Shown: one piece after another, positions 60,933 through 64,000 of the stretch | How positions within the stretch are numbered: the first letter of the stretch is position 1 | How the letters are laid out: each line of letters opens with the position of its first letter | From: Pristionchus mayeri | Taxonomy: Eukaryota > Nematoda > Chromadorea > Rhabditida > Neodiplogasteridae | Reading direction: 5' to 3' | DNA: 64,000 nucleotides | NCBI GenBank assembly: GCA_036245805.1 | Contig: BTRK01000002.1 | Coordinates: 15,741,067-15,805,066 of the forward strand | The notes under the pieces: generated by a model | The model's input: the letters and a program-made list of their open reading frames with translations, nothing else | What the model was told of the DNA's origin: nothing | The model's database searches: none | Made by a program: the position numbers and the translations under genes

Positions 60933-62990
60933 TCATTGTAGTGCACTTACAGTGAAAATTACAGTGTATTTCGTTGCATAATCAACCTCTTCCTCTACCC
61001 GACTTGATACATTGTCATTTAACATATTGCGCAAGTCCTCCGTGATTTGAGCACAGTAGCCGTATGCTCGAGACTTGTCATTCAAGATTTTCACCATTAT
61101 TTCAATGGTAGACACTAGGCGCACTGCATGATCGAGAAAATCAGCAATTGTGTTTATGTCTAAATGCACAATTCTAATTATTCTCAGAAAACGACTAGTA
61201 AAATGCAAAGTTAAATTTTTAAAAAAAGATTCCTTACTCGTTTTCAAGGTACGAGTCTTGTCAAAGTATATGACAAGACGCGGCACAGTGATACTACGGA
61301 TGACATTTAGAATGTTTGACCTGAATTTGACAAATTTCAAATGAGAAATTTTTTCTCTAATAATAAGATTGTCTTAAAAGAGCTTGAGACTTCTTCAACT
61401 TACGAGGATTGTACAGGGTGCGAGAAAAGTATGGTGACAAGTCTTTTATGTAATATCTCGCGAAGTAATGATAGCATAGATTTCTGCTTTCGCCATTGTA
61501 TGCCTGCGAACAGTACCTCCAACACTTTTATCACAGTTCCCCATCTATCGATTTTGTCTTTCAGAGCTTTTCGATTTTCAAGTTCGAAAAAATGGGCCCT
61601 TGGCCCGCAGCTCATTTTTCTCTTTAATTAATAATAAAAAATCTTCGGATAATAATTCCCCCACTTTCTCAACTTGAGTATGGAGAGCAACCATTCCTCT
61701 TTAAAGTATACTTGTTTAGGCGGAAATACGATATCAGGAAACAGAGAAATATGAAAATAACTGCATCACACTTTGATACGGAATTATCTTTTTGAAAAAT
61801 TACATTTTCGAATTTCTTTCTCAGCATCCATATATTGAGATATAAACTTGTATGTTATATGCAAGGACCGAATTATGAATTTTAGTAGCGTCAAACTGAA
61901 TGAAAACATGGTTTAAACTACTGAACCATACATGAGAAAATATGGCTGAAAACGACACTTGGGACAGATTCGAAAAAGGTACAGAACCAGATTCGCTTTC
62001 CCAATTTAAACTGAAAGCATATTTGCACTACTGAATGGACGTGTACCATAATACATACGTTTATATTTTTCTATCATTCTTATTTGATGGACGCGACATC
62101 TTTATTCGAGAAAATTTTTTCGAGGGCCGTTCGTCACAGCTTACTTTTAAATATTTTTAAGCTGTATAACCAAATCTCCAAATTAAATGGACACATATTT
62201 AGACTCGGGCACAAGTGCCCTTCTTAAGAAAAAATAATGGAATTCGCCACCTATTACATTGTTGTAATGCGGCATTAAAGAATACGACTCATGCAGTGAG
62301 AGAAACATGATCGTTTTTCTTCACTAAATTTTTAATAAATTAAATCTCGTAATCTAAAAGAAATATTTGTTTGATACATGAGCGCTAAATAGCTACATAG
62401 CTAAGGTACATGTTGCAAAAAATTGGGATAAATTAAAACACTGCGCACCAAGTGGGGCTTAATTGAATTGTGTCACAATACTTTTCTCGCACCCTGTAAA
62501 GTGAATATGTCCAGACGCGCAAAACGAAGTTCATCTATTGTTACATTCGTCAATACAATTAGCAAATCGTTGAGGTTCATGTCTCGTTCATGGATATTAG
62601 AAATGATATCGAATTTCTTGACATTCGAGCATCGATTGAATAGTCGAGCCATGCGATTCGAAAGCCACTCATCTTTCGAAGGGCGGTTGCCGTTAAAATC
62701 GAATCGGCGAAACTGAAATGGTGAAAATTATTCAAATCATCAATCAATTTGGTAAAGTAATTTGGCGTGATACCGTAAAGTCTCCGAGTTGGATGAAAGG
62801 TAGCGTTTGAATTCCGAAATAGCTTTCATATTGGTCATGTACTAGTAGCAAGATATAAGTTCTCCCAGTAGCATCGATGACCCATACGAATGAATCGATA
62901 GCAGGGAGACGATTGCGGTCTCTAAGACAGGCAAGCGCGAGAGAATTCCATCGAGGAGAGATCTGCCAGTTAAAAATTTCTTTAATATAT
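60933..62990 (-). pseudogene. F-box family member (F6) disrupted by a transposon
   Basis: An exon at about 62780-62968 reads ISPRWNSLALACLRDRNRLP with SYFGIQTLPFIQLGDF, matching the second block of the F-box family. The next exon (from about 62715 down) reads WLSNRMARLFNRCSNVKKFD and DELRFARLDIFTL, and is cut at 62498 by a 1,083-bp element. The reading resumes beyond it at 61411, immediately before a GTAAGT donor. The last exon (60933 to about 61340) encodes a long C-terminal part (RLVIYFDKTRTLKTSKES, ending FTVSALQ). No F-box exon was found upstream of 62990; only repeats lie there. The copy therefore lacks its expected N-terminus within the window and has an interrupted exon. Confidence 0.65.
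61414..62496. mobile_element. Non-coding Tc1/mariner-type element inserted in the F6 exon
   Basis: CAGGGTGCGAGAAAAGTAT (61414) and ATACTTTTCTCGCACCCTG (62496) are perfect inverted repeats, extended by TGGTGACA/TGTCAC with one mismatch, and flanked by TA on each side. The 1,083-bp interior shows no transposase. The GGGTGCG start recalls the element at 41634 but the interior differs. Confidence 0.9.
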
Positions 62991-63003
62991 TACTGATTAA
63001 ACT

Positions 63004-64000
63004 AGTGGGCAACTACGCCTATCCAAGCTTTGAAATATGGTCCCGAACATTTAGAACCTATTTTCCGATTGATTACCAAAATGTGGCAAAATCATGGTTA
63101 TCACGCCGCTTCCGAACCAACGCTAGGCATCGATGCATTGTACTGAGTGCCAAACGAAATCATGAATCTGGCCCAGCATCTGACACATATCGAAGGGTTA
63201 CGGTAGGTATCAGTCACAGTAGGAGTTAAGCATTGATGTTTTCCGTCCATCCTCCGACGAAATCATAAATCTGACACATCGTCTGACCCACGGCCACGGG
63301 TTATGGTAGCGATTACGGTAGCTTTCGCTTACGGTACGAGTACGGTATCGACGATTTCCATTCATCCTCTGATGAAATCATGAGTCCGACACAAGATCTG
63401 ACCCAACGCCACATCGGGTTACGGTACGCGGACGGACAAAGCAACACCTCATTTTTGGTCGTAAAAATGTTTTTTCAGGAAATTTCTGAAATCTTTTTAG
63501 TGTAATGATCTTGTATTTTGAATGCACAGAAACTCTCAAAATCCCTTTCGAAACGAAAGCGCCAGTCAAAAAAGCGTTCAGTTTATGGTAAGGTACAATA
63601 GTGGGCAACTACGCCTATTTTAAAGTTCCCTGAATATTTAGAAAATAATCCCATTTGGATGCTATAAAATGCCTGCAAAATCATGGTTCTCACGCTTTTT
63701 TGCATCCATCCGCAGACGAAATCATGAATCTGACCCAACGTTCGACCCAGCGCACTGGGTTACGGTAAGCTTTGGTTACTGTAGCAGTACGGTATCAATG
63801 ATTTCCATCCATCCTCCAATGAAATCATGAGTCTGACACAACATCTGCTCCAACGCCACTACGGGTTACGGTAGACGGACGGACAGACGAACACCTATTT
63901 TTTGGTCGTAAAAAATTTTCTTCTGGAAATTTCATGAAACCTTTTTCGTGTAATGACCTTGTATTCCGGATGGGGACATACTATTAAAATCTCGTTCGAA
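63004..64000. repeat. About 600-bp direct repeat, two copies, the second cut by the window end
   Basis: GTGGGCAACTACGCCTAT occurs at 63006 and 63602, and the sequence that follows each copy matches with moderate divergence (for example AAATCATGGTTNTCACGC, GAAATCATGAGTC, TTTTTGGTCGTAAAAA). It is rich in GGTTACGGTA/TACGGTATC words. No coding capacity is seen. Because it abuts the truncated F6 gene it may mark a rearrangement breakpoint. Confidence 0.75.

Overview
The window is nematode nuclear DNA. The genes are split into many short exons by introns of roughly 44-250 bases ending in TTTCAG-like acceptors. It carries a Str-class chemoreceptor, an expanded F-box family, PAN/mucin-like secreted proteins and many Tc1/mariner elements. 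The composition and families suit a rhabditid or diplogastrid worm (Pristionchus-like), but the species cannot be fixed from the sequence. All exon models are hand-read, and the given spans run from start to stop codon.

Bases 1-11.4 kb hold a tandem cluster of four plus-strand secreted proteins. Each that is complete has a signal peptide, a short PAN-like Cys domain and a Thr/Ser-rich mucin-like stretch. The first two share one type of Cys-rich C-terminal module and the last two share a different one. A matching block with an inverted repeat lies about 100 bases upstream of each visible start. The fourth copy appears broken. Next come a small secreted protein (minus, 12 kb), a TMEM72-like four-helix membrane protein (14-14.9 kb) and a serpentine-receptor-like gene (minus, 15-16.4 kb).

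Bases 17-22.4 kb hold a THAP-finger gene with a transposase-like core and an acidic/RG-rich tail; a 117-bp tandem satellite and a mariner relic lie in its introns. Facing it (22.9-26.9 kb, minus) is a shortened DOP1/PAD-1 copy. At 28.3-30.2 kb is a trypsin-fold protein that has lost its catalytic His and Ser.

Bases 30.5-47.3 kb hold two homologous multi-pass transporter-like genes in opposite orientation (30552-36165 plus, 37803-47319 minus). Each carries a kilobase-scale palindromic element in an intron, and an F-box gene sits between them. The minus copy also contains a degenerate transposon nested inside another. Bases 47.4-63 kb are a run of minus-strand F-box-family paralogues, broken up by a Str-class chemoreceptor, two decayed mariner transposons and several small inverted-repeat elements. 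One F-box copy is disrupted by a 1.08-kb element inside an exon. The right end is a roughly 600-bp repeat rich in TACGGTA-like words.

No CRISPR array, operon or prokaryotic feature is present. The most unusual items are the secreted cluster with swapped C-terminal modules and shared upstream palindromes, the dead protease, the shrunken PAD-1 copy, and the mirrored transporter pair with its large hairpins.
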